64,000 nucleotides of DNA from contig JADKJC010000002.1 in assembly GCA_016722465.1 (NCBI GenBank), forward strand, positions 386,501-450,500, written 5' to 3'. Origin of the DNA: Chitinophagaceae bacterium. Its GTDB lineage: Bacteria; Bacteroidota; Bacteroidia; Chitinophagales; Chitinophagaceae. Shown here one piece after another: positions 27,774-36,887 of this stretch. Below the pieces are notes generated by a model. That model was given only the letters and a program-made list of their open reading frames with translations, did no database searches and was not told the origin of the DNA. The number at the start of each line of letters is the position of its first letter. Position 1 is the stretch's first letter. Position numbers and translations under genes: made by a program.

Positions 27774-28943
27774 CTATACCTCTGCAAACGCTGTCCACTT
27801 CAACTCACTCTGCCCCGAAGCCACCACGGTATCAATAAACGCCATACCCCGGATGCCATCTTCCACACCAGGAAAATCTGCAGCTTCTTTTGGTGCAATG
27901 TTGCCCTCCAGTTTTGCAGACAATGTCAATGCAAAATTTCTATAGATATTAGCGAACGCTTCCAGGTAACCTTCAGGGTGCCCACCGGGTGTACGGCAAT
28001 TGTGCGTCGCATAACTTGACAACCGATCTCCGTAATTACTGCCGGCCCTTAGTATTTGCATGGGTGCATCCAGCCACTTTACTATCAATGTATTGGGTTC
28101 CATCTGTGCCCATTCCAGGCCGCCCTTCTCACCATACACCCTTATCTTCAATGCGTTCTCCTCTCCTGCCGCTACCTGCGATGCCATTAATACCCCTGCA
28201 GCACCATTATCAAATTTCAATAATACATTGCCATCATCATCCAGCATCCGGCCCTGTACCATAATATTAAGGTCGGCGCAAAGCTGTGTAATTTTCAAAC
28301 CGGTAATGTATTCAGATAAATGAGCAGCATGTGTACCAATATCACCAATGCAACCGGCTTTACCACTCTTGCTGGGGTCTGTGCGCCAGGCCGCCTGTGC
28401 ATTGCCCTCTCTCTCACTCAGTTTGCTTAACCAACCCTGCGGATATTCCACCCATACTTTCCTGATATTGCCCAATACGCCACCTGCTACCATTGCTTTT
28501 GCCTGCTTCACCATCGGATAGCCGGAATAAGTATGTGTAAGGCAAAGCAGCAAACCTGTTTGCTGAACCAGTTGTTTCAATTCAAGCGCTTCGGCTAAAT
28601 TAAATGTGATGGGCTTTTCAATCACCACATGAAAGCCTTTTTGCAACGCCAGTTTTGCAGGGGCAAAATGTGCAAAATTGGGCGTAACGATTGTTACAAA
28701 ATCCATTCTCACATCAGCCGGTAACTGGCTTTCTTTCTCAATCATTTCTTCATAGTTCAGGTATATCCTGTCTGCAGGTAAAAACAAGGCCTCGCCAGAT
28801 TCCTTTGCCACAGCGGGATTGATGCTGAGTGCACCGCAAACTATTTCTACCAATCCATCCATGTTAAAAGCAAGCCTGTGTATAGCTCCGATGAAAGCAT
28901 CCTTACCGCCGCCGATCATACCCATCCGTAATTTTCTTTTCAT
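27774..28943 (-). CDS. Gfo/Idh/MocA family oxidoreductase (cluster A)
   Basis: A 389-residue NAD(P)-dependent sugar oxidoreductase. The Rossmann motif is GMIGGGKDAFIGAIHR at about residue 8, and the canonical EKP motif appears in HVVIEKPITFNLAEALEL at about residue 108. The catalytic-domain segment GKAGCIGDIGTHAAHLSEY holds the expected Asp and His. There is no signal peptide, so it acts in the cytoplasm, perhaps reducing a 3-keto-sugar. It is the first gene of the minus-strand arm and faces the transporter gene across a 250-bp spacer. Confidence 0.92.
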   Translation of the reverse strand: MKRKLRMGMIGGGKDAFIGAIHRLAFNMDGLVEIVCGALSINPAVAKESGEALFLPADRIYLNYEEMIEKESQLPADVRMDFVTIVTPNFAHFAPAKLALQKGFHVVIEKPITFNLAEALELKQLVQQTGLLLCLTHTYSGYPMVKQAKAMVAGGVLGNIRKVWVEYPQGWLSKLSEREGNAQAAWRTDPSKSGKAGCIGDIGTHAAHLSEYITGLKITQLCADLNIMVQGRMLDDDGNVLLKFDNGAAGVLMASQVAAGEENALKIRVYGEKGGLEWAQMEPNTLIVKWLDAPMQILRAGSNYGDRLSSYATHNCRTPGGHPEGYLEAFANIYRNFALTLSAKLEGNIAPKEAADFPGVEDGIRGMAFIDTVVASGQSELKWTAFAEV

Positions 28944-29193
28944 ATAGCAATTGAAGATTGTGTGTGGAAAAAATATTCAACAAGTTTACGAATAAGATTT
29001 CTTTACCAGTACATTTTTTTTGCAAAGCATTTTGCAACTGGTACTTTTTTATCCGAATATAAACCGCAATCGTTTGTTAGAGTTTTTTTTCTGCTTTAGC
29101 CTAAAAAAAAAGAGCAAAGCTTGTTGGATAAAAAAATAAAAAATTACATTTAGATTTCTTTACGATTGCCAAAACAAACCACTTTTTGCTATT
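28944..29193. other. Divergent promoter region of the two sugar-cluster arms
   Basis: A very AT-rich 250-bp spacer between genes starting at 28943 (minus) and 29194 (plus). It probably holds both promoters. A weak plus-strand candidate is GTTG (29123-29126) with TACATTTA (29145-29152), 18 bp apart. The long A run at about 29102-29110 may bend DNA. No coding sequence is seen. Confidence 0.45.
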
Positions 29194-30426
29194 ATGAAAA
29201 ATTCTATCCGTTTTCAGTTAAGTATAATGATGTTCCTTAATTTCTTTATCTGGGGAGGCTGGTTTGTAACGCTGGGCACTTTTCTCAATAACAACCTGCA
29301 TGCGTCCGGCGCAGAGACTGGCAGTGTTTTCTCTACCCAGTCATGGGGCGCCATCATCGCACCTTTTATCATTGGACTTATTGCAGACAGGTATTTTAAT
29401 GCAGAAAAAATATTAGGGGTACTCCATATAGCAGGTGCGATACTCATGTACCAGATGTATTCTGCAGATGGAATGTCATCATTTTATCCTTATGTACTCA
29501 CCTATATGATCGTTTATATGCCTACACTGGCATTGGTAAATTCAGTGGCGTTCAATCAAATGTCAAATCCTGAAAAGGAATTTTCTTCCATCAGGGTATT
29601 CGGCACCATTGGCTGGATCGTTGCTGGCCTTGCCATCAGTTATCTTTTTCACTGGGATTCAAAAGAAAATACCGAAGCTGGTTTTTTGAAAAATACTTTC
29701 CTGATGGCGTCTGTTGCTTCGCTGGCACTTGGGCTGTTTAGTTTTACATTGCCCAAAACACCTCCTAAAAAAAGTACGGGCGAAAAAGTGAGTATGAGTG
29801 AAATGCTTGGATTGAATGCTTTGAAATTATTAAAGGATAAGAACTTTGCGATCTTCTTTGTTTCCTCCATCCTGATTTGTATACCCCTTGCATTTTATTA
29901 TCAGAATGCAAACGCCTTCCTGTCAAATATTGGCATGGAAAATCCTACCGGAAAAATGACGATCGGGCAAATATCAGAAGTGTTATTCCTTTTATTGCTT
30001 CCGGTATTCTTTACAAAATATGGTTTTAAAAAAACTATCCTGGTAGGTATGCTGGCATGGGCAGTGCGCTATGCCCTGTTTGCTTATGGCAATGCAGGAT
30101 CATTAAGCTTCATGTTGCTCGCAGGCATTGCACTGCATGGTATTTGTTATGATTTTTTCTTTGTATCTGGACAAATTTATACCAACTCCAAAGCAGGTGA
30201 AAAATACAAGAGTGCTGCACAGGGGCTTATCACACTGGCTACTTATGGCGTTGGTATGCTGATCGGTTTTTGGGTAGCCGGTACTATTACGGATCATTAT
30301 AAAACAGCAGACAATGTGTTTGATTATAAAATGATCTGGCTGATCCCTTCCGGCATTGCTTTGCTGGTATTCCTGATTTATGCAGGGGCCTTTAAAGATG
30401 AAAAGAAGGTGCCTGCAATACAATAA
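29194..30426 (+). CDS. MFS transporter, nucleoside:proton symporter-like
   Basis: A 410-residue inner membrane protein with about 12 helices. The start LSIMMFLNFFIWGGWFVTLG, then GAIIAPFIIGLIADRYFNAE and FNQMSNPEKEFSSIRVFGTI are features of the NupG/XapB-like nucleoside permease family, which in Bacteroidota often sits in sugar-acid or 3-keto-sugar clusters. It probably imports a product of periplasmic oxidation rather than a nucleoside, judging from neighbours. It is the first gene of the plus-strand arm; the next starts 18 bp later. Confidence 0.88.
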   Translation: MKNSIRFQLSIMMFLNFFIWGGWFVTLGTFLNNNLHASGAETGSVFSTQSWGAIIAPFIIGLIADRYFNAEKILGVLHIAGAILMYQMYSADGMSSFYPYVLTYMIVYMPTLALVNSVAFNQMSNPEKEFSSIRVFGTIGWIVAGLAISYLFHWDSKENTEAGFLKNTFLMASVASLALGLFSFTLPKTPPKKSTGEKVSMSEMLGLNALKLLKDKNFAIFFVSSILICIPLAFYYQNANAFLSNIGMENPTGKMTIGQISEVLFLLLLPVFFTKYGFKKTILVGMLAWAVRYALFAYGNAGSLSFMLLAGIALHGICYDFFFVSGQIYTNSKAGEKYKSAAQGLITLATYGVGMLIGFWVAGTITDHYKTADNVFDYKMIWLIPSGIALLVFLIYAGAFKDEKKVPAIQ

Positions 30427-30444
30427 CCGTTTCAAAGTAATGCT

Positions 30445-31344
30445 ATGAAAAAAACGAATCGCAGGAACATGATAAAACATATTGCCACAGGATCAATGGC
30501 ATTGGGGGCACTGGGTGCTTTATCTGCTTTTGACTACGGAAAAAATGATATGGAAAGTTCTACTTCTTTAAAAGGCAATATCAATCATTCTGTGTGCAGG
30601 TGGACCTTTGACTTTCTGTCGCTGGATGAATTGTGCAAAGCTGTGAAGCAAATTGGTTTTTCTGCCATCGACCTGCTAACTCCAACAGACTGGCCTACGG
30701 CGCAGCAATATGGCATTTACAGTTCCATGTGTTACACTGCCGGCGAAGTAAGTTTAACCAAAGGATTTAACAGCCCGGTATATCACGACCAACTGGTTAA
30801 AGATTACCTTGAGGTAATTCCGCTGATGGTGAAGGCAGGTTACAGGAACCTGATCTGTTTCAGTGGCAACAGGAATGGGATGGATGATGAAACGGGACTA
30901 AAGAATTGTGTAACGGGTCTGCAAAAAATTTTACCGCTGGCAGAAAAAAACGGCATTGTCATTCAAATGGAATTGTTCAACAGTAAGGTTGACCACAAAG
31001 ATTATATGTGTGACAAAAGTGCCTGGGGAATTGAATTGTGTAAAAGGCTTGGGTCTGAAAATTTCAAACTGCTGTACGATATTTATCACATGCAGATCAA
31101 TGAAGGCGATGTGATCCATACTATCAGGGATCATCACCAGTACTTTGGCCATTACCATACAGCAGGTGTACCCGGCAGGCACGAGATCAATGAAACACAG
31201 GAATTGTATTACCCGGCTATTATGAATGCAATCGTTGAAACAGGATACAAAGGATATGTGGCGCAGGAATTTATGTCGACTGGCAAAACAACTGCAGATA
31301 AAATTGCCGCATTGAAAGATGCGGTAAGCAGGTGCGATGTTTAA
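30445..31344 (+). CDS. Hydroxypyruvate isomerase-like TIM-barrel protein with Tat-type leader
   Basis: A 299-residue TIM barrel. The N-terminus NRRNMIKHIATGSMALG resembles a Tat signal. The barrel has VIQMELFNSKVDHKDYMC (about residue 172), KLLYDIYHMQINEGDVI (about 210), YHTAGVPGRHEINETQE (about 236) and GYVAQEFMST (about 271), the metal and catalytic motif positions of hydroxypyruvate isomerase-like proteins. An exported isomerase would fit periplasmic sugar processing. It is in the plus arm, between transporter and GMC genes. Confidence 0.88.
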   Translation: MKKTNRRNMIKHIATGSMALGALGALSAFDYGKNDMESSTSLKGNINHSVCRWTFDFLSLDELCKAVKQIGFSAIDLLTPTDWPTAQQYGIYSSMCYTAGEVSLTKGFNSPVYHDQLVKDYLEVIPLMVKAGYRNLICFSGNRNGMDDETGLKNCVTGLQKILPLAEKNGIVIQMELFNSKVDHKDYMCDKSAWGIELCKRLGSENFKLLYDIYHMQINEGDVIHTIRDHHQYFGHYHTAGVPGRHEINETQELYYPAIMNAIVETGYKGYVAQEFMSTGKTTADKIAALKDAVSRCDV

Positions 31345-31379
31345 CAAATCAAACTCAACAATCAAAATAAATAACAATC

Positions 31380-33062
31380 ATGCCTGAAAACAATACCTAC
31401 GACGCCATTGTGATTGGCTCTGGAATAAGCGGTGGCTGGGCCGCAAAAGAACTAACCGAGAAAGGACTGAAAGTGATCATGCTTGAAAGAGGAGAGGACA
31501 TTGAGCACATAAAAGATTATGTGAATACCAATAAAGACCCCTGGGAATTTCCTCATGCAGGTGGCCGTACACAAAAAATGATCGAAGACAATCCTGTTTT
31601 AAAAAGGGATTATCCACTGAATGAAATGAACTATAACTGGTGGGCAAATGATAAGGACAACCCGTATACAGAAGTAAAACGTTTTGACTGGTTCAGGGGC
31701 TATCATGTAGGTGGCCGCTCGCTGATGTGGGGGCGCCAAAGTTACCGCTGGAGTGATTTTGATTTTGAAGCCAATGCAAAGGATGGGTTTGGCGTGGACT
31801 GGCCCATACGTTATAAAGACATCGCTCCCTGGTATGAATATGCAGAGAAATTTGCCGGTATCAGTGGTTCAATAGAAAACCTGCCGCAATTGCCCGATGG
31901 GCATTTTATGCCGCCGATGGAATTGAACTGCGTGGAAAAAGATGTGGCTGCAAGAATAAAGGAACATTATAAAAATGCCCGGACCATGATTATTGGGCGT
32001 ACTGCCAATATCACTGTGCCACACAATGACAGAACCAATTGCCAGTACCGGAATAAGTGCTGGCTGGGTTGCCCGTTCGGCGCCTACTTCAGTACACAGT
32101 CTGCAACTTTGCCCGCTGCCAGGAAAACAGGCAATCTAACGCTGAGGCCAATGTCCATCGTAACAAAAATCCTGTACGATAAAGACACAAAAAAAGCAAC
32201 AGGTGTAGAAGTACTGGATGCAGAAACCAATAAAACCTATGAGTATTACAGCAAGATTGTTTTTGTAAATGCAAGTGCATTAAATTCTACCTGGATATTG
32301 ATGAACTCTGCCACTGACATATGGCCAGAAGGATTGGGCAGCAGCAGCAATGCACTTGGCCGCAACCTGATGGATCATCACCTGGGCGTGGGGGCCAGTG
32401 GAAGAATGGAAGGCTATGACGATAAATACACCTATGGCCGCAGGGCAAATGGCATCTATGTTCCCCGTTATCAAAATTTATTTGGAGATAAAAGAGATTA
32501 TGTACGTGGTTTTGGTTACCAGGGCGGCGCCGGCAGGGAAGGATGGAACCGTAGTATTGCAGAACTTTCCATTGGCGCAGATTTTAAAGATGCCCTAACT
32601 GAACCAGGCGGATGGACAATGGGCATAGGCGGCTTTGGAGAAATTTTGCCATATGCGGAAAACAGGATAACACTGGATAAATCGAAAAAAGATAAATGGG
32701 GCCTGAACGTATTGTCGATTGATTGTGAGCTGAAAGAGAATGAAAAGAAAATGCGTAAGGATATGCAGAATGATGCCATTGAAATGCTGACGGCTGCCGG
32801 CGTAAAAGATGTAAATGGCTGGGAAGCTGATGGCACACCGGGCAGGGGCATTCATGAAATGGGTACAGCCCGTATGGGGAGAGATCCAAAAACGTCGGTA
32901 CTCAATGGCAACAACCAGGTATGGGATGCAAAGAATGTATTTGTAACAGATGGAGCAGCCATGACGTCAGCAGCATGTGTTAATCCATCACTTACTTACA
33001 TGGCACTTACCGCAAGAGCAGCGAATTTTGCCGTGGAAGAATTGAAAAAAGGAAATCTGTAG
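31380..33062 (+). CDS. GMC-family FAD oxidoreductase (cluster B)
   Basis: A 560-residue flavoprotein. The FAD motif IGSGISGGWAAKELTEKG is at about residue 12 and VGGRSLMWGRQSYRW at about 108. At about residues 220-230 CQYRNKCWLGC gives three Cys, a different layout from the cluster A enzyme (CxxCxxCxxxC). The C-terminus VFVTDGAAMTSAACVNPSLT contains the active-site Asn region of the family. It probably oxidises a sugar or glycoside in the periplasm together with the subunit-3 protein encoded 20 bp downstream. Confidence 0.92.
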   Translation: MPENNTYDAIVIGSGISGGWAAKELTEKGLKVIMLERGEDIEHIKDYVNTNKDPWEFPHAGGRTQKMIEDNPVLKRDYPLNEMNYNWWANDKDNPYTEVKRFDWFRGYHVGGRSLMWGRQSYRWSDFDFEANAKDGFGVDWPIRYKDIAPWYEYAEKFAGISGSIENLPQLPDGHFMPPMELNCVEKDVAARIKEHYKNARTMIIGRTANITVPHNDRTNCQYRNKCWLGCPFGAYFSTQSATLPAARKTGNLTLRPMSIVTKILYDKDTKKATGVEVLDAETNKTYEYYSKIVFVNASALNSTWILMNSATDIWPEGLGSSSNALGRNLMDHHLGVGASGRMEGYDDKYTYGRRANGIYVPRYQNLFGDKRDYVRGFGYQGGAGREGWNRSIAELSIGADFKDALTEPGGWTMGIGGFGEILPYAENRITLDKSKKDKWGLNVLSIDCELKENEKKMRKDMQNDAIEMLTAAGVKDVNGWEADGTPGRGIHEMGTARMGRDPKTSVLNGNNQVWDAKNVFVTDGAAMTSAACVNPSLTYMALTARAANFAVEELKKGNL

Positions 33063-33082
33063 TCAACTAAAAAATATTTTTT

Positions 33083-33739
33083 ATGAACAGAAGAGAATTA
33101 TTGAGAATGGTTTCACTTGCAACAGGTGCTGTTGTAATAGGCGGGGAATTTTTCATGACGGGTTGTAAAAACAACGCCTCTATTGGCGGTGCCACTTTTA
33201 CCAAAGATGATATTGCTTTTTTGGACGAGGTGGCAGATACCATTATTCCGGCTACCAAAAGCCCCGGCGCCAAAGCTGCAAAAGTGGGTACATTTATGAC
33301 GGTAATGGTAAATGACTGCTACAATGAGGCAGACCAAAAAGTATTTCATGCCGGTATTGCAAAATTGAATGAAGCCAGTAATAAAAAATTCAGCAGTGGC
33401 TTTATGGAGATTACCCCGGCACAGCGGTTGGAATTACTGAAGGAAATAGATGCCAATGCAGCAGCATTCAATAAAAAGGCAGAGGCCATTTTTGATGCCT
33501 ATACGCCAGCTCAAAAAACACAAATGGCGCTGGATGAGAATAAAGACGGTAAAGATCCAAAAGCAGATAAGATGAGAGAGAACCCGGATCATTATTATGT
33601 GCAAATGAAACAATTGACCATACTCGGTTATTTCACTTCCAAAGAAGGCGCTACGGAAGCCCTGCGCTATTTACCGGTGCCCGGAAAATATGATGGTTCA
33701 TTCCCTTATAAAAAAGGCGATAAGGCCTGGGCTACCTGA
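33083..33739 (+). CDS. Gluconate 2-dehydrogenase subunit 3 family protein (cluster B)
   Basis: A 218-residue partner subunit. MNRRELLRMVSLATGAVVIG is a Tat-like signal, followed by FFMTGCKN, a plausible lipobox with Cys29. The family core ADTIIPATKSPGAKAAKVG and the C-terminal LTILGYFTSKEGATEALRYL are present. It is the second copy of the function also encoded at 22826-23491, and is likely needed for secretion or assembly of the GMC protein. Confidence 0.9.
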   Translation: MNRRELLRMVSLATGAVVIGGEFFMTGCKNNASIGGATFTKDDIAFLDEVADTIIPATKSPGAKAAKVGTFMTVMVNDCYNEADQKVFHAGIAKLNEASNKKFSSGFMEITPAQRLELLKEIDANAAAFNKKAEAIFDAYTPAQKTQMALDENKDGKDPKADKMRENPDHYYVQMKQLTILGYFTSKEGATEALRYLPVPGKYDGSFPYKKGDKAWAT

Positions 33740-33765
33740 TTTAATCACTGTATAATATTACTATC

Positions 33766-34638
33766 ATGATAAACAGAAGAACATTTTTGATCAATTCAGG
33801 GATTGTAGCAGCAGGCTCCCTGCTGAGTGCAGATACGTTTGCAGGAACCTTTAATAAAAAAAGGATTGGGTTGCAATTGTACTCATTAAGAGATGAAGTG
33901 AAAGATGGCCTTGCGCCGGTTTTTAAAAAGATGGCTTCGGCTGGTTACAACAGCGTAGAAATGTATGGCTATAATACAAAAGATGTTTTTTTTAAGAATA
34001 GCGCCAAAGAGGTAGCTGCCATGCTGAAAGCAAACAACATCATTTCGCCGAGCGGCCACTACCAGCTTGATTTGTTTGACAACGACGGACAGCAAACCAT
34101 TGATGCTGCCAAAGAGTTAGGGCATAAATACATTGTGATTCCCTGGTTTCCGGAAGAACAAAGAAATTCACTGGACGATTATAAAGTAATTGCTGAAAGA
34201 ATAAATAAAGCGGCTCTGCTCTGCAAAAAAAATAATATCAAAATGGCCTATCACAACCATGATTTTGAATTTAAACAATGGGAAGGCGATGTAACAGGCT
34301 ATGATATCTTAATGAAAGAATGTGATCAATCCCTTGTAGATTTTGAACTGGATCTTTTTTGGGTAGTGTTTGCAGGCAATGACCCAATAGAATTATTCAA
34401 AAAACATCCAGGCCGTTTTAAAATGTGGCATGTAAAAGACATGGATAAAACCCGGCCCATGAACCAGACAGAAGTTGGCTCAGGCACTGTTAACTTCAAA
34501 TCGATATTTGCAAAAGCAACATTATCCGGGCTGGAATATTTTTATGTGGAACAGGAAAACCTGCCGGTGCCCGGTGATGCCAATATTAAAAAAAGCATTG
34601 CTTACATCAGGAAAAAAATCCTGCCAGGGTTAAAATAA
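33766..34638 (+). CDS. Exported TIM-barrel sugar phosphate isomerase/epimerase
   Basis: A 290-residue xylose-isomerase-like TIM barrel with a signal-like N-terminus (NRRTFLINSGIVAAGSLLSA). Motifs: RIGLQLYSLRDEVKDG (about residue 34), KMAYHNHDFEFKQWEGD (about 160), DFELDLFWVVFAG (about 192), MWHVKDMDKTRPMNQTEVGS (about 222) and FYVEQENLP. It is the last gene of the plus arm, 26 bp after the subunit-3 gene and before a terminator. It probably acts on the same keto-sugar pathway; the reaction is unknown. Confidence 0.9.
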   Translation: MINRRTFLINSGIVAAGSLLSADTFAGTFNKKRIGLQLYSLRDEVKDGLAPVFKKMASAGYNSVEMYGYNTKDVFFKNSAKEVAAMLKANNIISPSGHYQLDLFDNDGQQTIDAAKELGHKYIVIPWFPEEQRNSLDDYKVIAERINKAALLCKKNNIKMAYHNHDFEFKQWEGDVTGYDILMKECDQSLVDFELDLFWVVFAGNDPIELFKKHPGRFKMWHVKDMDKTRPMNQTEVGSGTVNFKSIFAKATLSGLEYFYVEQENLPVPGDANIKKSIAYIRKKILPGLK

Positions 34639-34660
34639 CTACAGCCCATAGAATGATCGT

Positions 34661-34693
34661 AAAAGATGTGATAGAAAATCACATCTTTTTTTA
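34661..34693 (+). terminator. Terminator of the plus-strand sugar arm
   Basis: Stem AAAAGATGTGA/TCACATCTTTT with a short loop and a T tail, 22 bp after the last gene. Confidence 0.88.
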
Positions 34694-34724
34694 TTGACAG
34701 AAGTCTCTTTCACATTGATATGCG

Positions 34725-34756
34725 ATTGCTCAGCCCGTTGCTTGTTTTCATCTTTG
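34725..34756 (+). promoter_or_regulatory. Possible promoter (CATCTTTG)
   Basis: ATTG (34725-34728), 20 bp, then CATCTTTG (34749-34756), one base off TAnnTTTG. It would give a leader of about 30 nt for the small gene at 34794. Confidence 0.35.
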
Positions 34757-34793
34757 TACAGTTAAAACATTACGGTTCTACAAAGTATCAGCC

Positions 34794-34985
34794 ATGAAAA
34801 AAAACAAGCACACACACAATACCCATGCACAGCCAGGGTTGTTAAACAAAAAATCATTTTACACCGGTAGCCTGCCTGCATTGCCAGAGTCAACTGCCGA
34901 ACCCAAAGGGAAAATTGTAAGCTGGCATTGGGAGCCTATGCATGAAACTTTTGGAATGCCAAAAAAAACATCGGCCATAGCCTGA
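34794..34985 (+). CDS. Small hypothetical protein, 63 residues
   Basis: MKKNKHTHNTHAQPGLLNKK at the start, then a Pro/Ser-rich middle and KIVSWHWEPMHETFGMPKKT. It has no signal peptide, membrane helix or known motif. It follows a plausible promoter and precedes a truncated lipoprotein gene by 25 bp. It may be a real small gene; I cannot say what it does. Confidence 0.4.
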   Translation: MKKNKHTHNTHAQPGLLNKKSFYTGSLPALPESTAEPKGKIVSWHWEPMHETFGMPKKTSAIA

Positions 34986-35010
34986 TCTTTCAACCCAAAA
35001 ATACCAGTCA

Positions 35011-35316
35011 ATGAAAAGAAAACTTACGAATGCAGCCCTTGCATTAACTGGCTGCCTGTTCATTTTATCCTGCCGAAATAAAGAAGCCGTCACTCCTGTT
35101 AGCAGGGAAATCAGTGTACCGGGTTTTGATAAAGTTCCTGCAGGTGATGATCACGAAGTGATTATTACAGCAGGCAATACCTTCAGCATGCAGGCACGTG
35201 GCGACATTGCAGATGTGAATGAACTAAGGGCTGCAATCGAAAGCCGCAATTTAAAAATTGATTACCCGGTTTACCGAAGCAACCGTAAACGTGTACACAT
35301 CAACAATAGGTTTTGA
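35011..35316 (+). CDS. Short lipoprotein, apparent truncated DUF2807/GIN-domain protein
   Basis: A 101-residue lipoprotein: signal ending in the lipobox FILSCRNK. PGFDKVPAGDDHEVIITAGN followed by FSMQARGDIADVNELRAAIE resembles the first strands of the DUF2807 beta-helix head domain, which is usually more than 180 residues. It ends soon after (RKRVHINNRF), where family members continue with repeated strands. So it may be truncated, although a terminator follows closely and the short form may be expressed. Confidence 0.55.
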   Translation: MKRKLTNAALALTGCLFILSCRNKEAVTPVSREISVPGFDKVPAGDDHEVIITAGNTFSMQARGDIADVNELRAAIESRNLKIDYPVYRSNRKRVHINNRF

Positions 35317-35342
35317 AAAAAAAGACAGGTTGGCTTGTGACT

Positions 35343-35371
35343 AAAGATGTGAGGAACCGCATCTTTTTTTT
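35343..35371 (+). terminator. Terminator after the short lipoprotein gene
   Basis: Stem AAAGATGTG/CGCATCTTT followed by a T run, 27 bp after the stop. Confidence 0.75.
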
Positions 35372-35405
35372 ACAGTCAGTATTTGCATCGGGTTCCAATA
35401 AAACA

Positions 35406-35441
35406 AAAGATGCTGACTCAAATTGATGAGTCAGCATCTTT
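35406..35441. terminator. Bidirectional terminator after SusD
   Basis: A perfect 15-bp stem AAAGATGCTGACTCA/TGAGTCAGCATCTTT with a six-base loop. It separates the plus-strand lipoprotein gene and the minus-strand SusC/SusD operon. Confidence 0.85.
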
Positions 35442-35474
35442 ATTAAATAAAAAATTACTTACAAACTGGGTTTA

Positions 35475-36823
35475 TTAATACCCCGGGTTTTGCAACAAAA
35501 TGGTTGGGCCAACGGCATCCACTTCTCTTTGTGGAATTGGAAATACCAATTCATTGGCATCAAATTCAAAACCATCGGCAGACTGATGTAATCTCTTCAT
35601 ATCATGAATGCGCTGTCCTTCATGCGCCAGTTCCTGGTGTCTTTCATAAAGAATATCATCAATTGTTACTGCCGCTAATGCACTAAGGCCAGCTCGTTCA
35701 TGCACTGTATTTACATCATCCAGCGGGTCAGCACCTGTAGTTGTTCCCAGCCTGAAGTTAGCTTCTGCCCTTGTAAGATACATTTCAGACAAGCGGAGTA
35801 ATGGAATGTATTTGTACTGCAGCAACCATTTGCCGCTGTAAAAATAGCCGCCACCATAATCAAAAAACAGTGCCAGCCTGCTATCTGCCGGGTCATACAA
35901 ATCAAGATGTTGCTGGTTAATTTCCACATCGCCATCTCTTGCTCCATAATCAGCAATTGACCAGTAGGTATGAAAATCATTCACCCCATCCTGTGCAGTA
36001 ATGGGCAACACCAGAATATCTTCAGCAGAAGGTGCTGTATTATTAAAAGCCTTGCTGTAGGGTGCTTCTAATGATGCTCCTGAGTTTTCAATCACATCGT
36101 TGGCTTCATCCCTTGCTTTTGCATAATCACCCATTTGCAAATACACCCTTGATAATATTCCTGCAGCAGCATACTTACCTGCATATACTCCATAATCGTC
36201 TGACATCAAAGATTTGGCAGTTGTAAGATCAGAGATTACCTGCTGGTAAGTTTGCTCAATTGTGCTTCTGGGTACCTTATGTACCGAAGCCACCTGGCCG
36301 TTTACCGTAGGCGTGGTAATAATCTGCACACCCAAATTGGATGTAACATTGCCGGCGCTGTAAGGCTTGGCAAACAATTTCACCAGTTCAAAATACATGT
36401 ATCCTCTCAGGAACAACGCTTCGCCTTTTATCATGTCCTGGTCATCGGCGTTGGCCACAGCGATATTTGCAATGATGCTGTTACAGATATTGATGGCTCT
36501 GTAAGCTTCAGACCAGGTATCTCTTACAAAACTGTTGGTGGTGATGATTGACTTGTTGAATATTTCATCCGGTTGATTAAAGGTACCTACCCAGGAAATT
36601 TCTCCATCAGCCCCCAACAGTTCTGAATACAGTTGAAGATCACCGCCTGCTAATTCACCACTGCTTACCACATCATAAGCACCGTTAAGTGCCGCTTTAA
36701 TATTGGCATCTGATGTGAATACGGCATCTTCGTTTACACTTTGTGTTGGATCTATATCCAGCTTCTTTGACCAGGATGCGAAGAACAGCACCGGTATCAG
36801 TAAGGTTAAAATTATTTTTTCAT
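35475..36823 (-). CDS. SusD/RagB-family outer membrane binding protein, frameshift in the signal peptide
   Basis: The open frame to about 36816 has only a GTG start at 36791. ATG 36823 with one base added to the six-T run 36815-36820 gives the expected signal peptide MKKIILTLLIPVLFFASWSK and 449 residues. The lipobox Cys is replaced by Trp (TCC TGG TCA), so the usual lipid anchor would be lost if the sequence is right. The body has SusD helices: EAYRAINICNSIIANIA, FLRGYMYFELVKLF and RLSEMYLTRAEANFRLG, ending VFPIPQREVDAV. It caps the SusC channel and binds an oligomeric nutrient. It is the second gene of the pair. Confidence 0.88.
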
Positions 36824-36887
36824 TGTGAGTGTTTTTATTGTTCTGAATGATTACAAACCATTCTGATAAAATTATTTTGCCTGTAGA

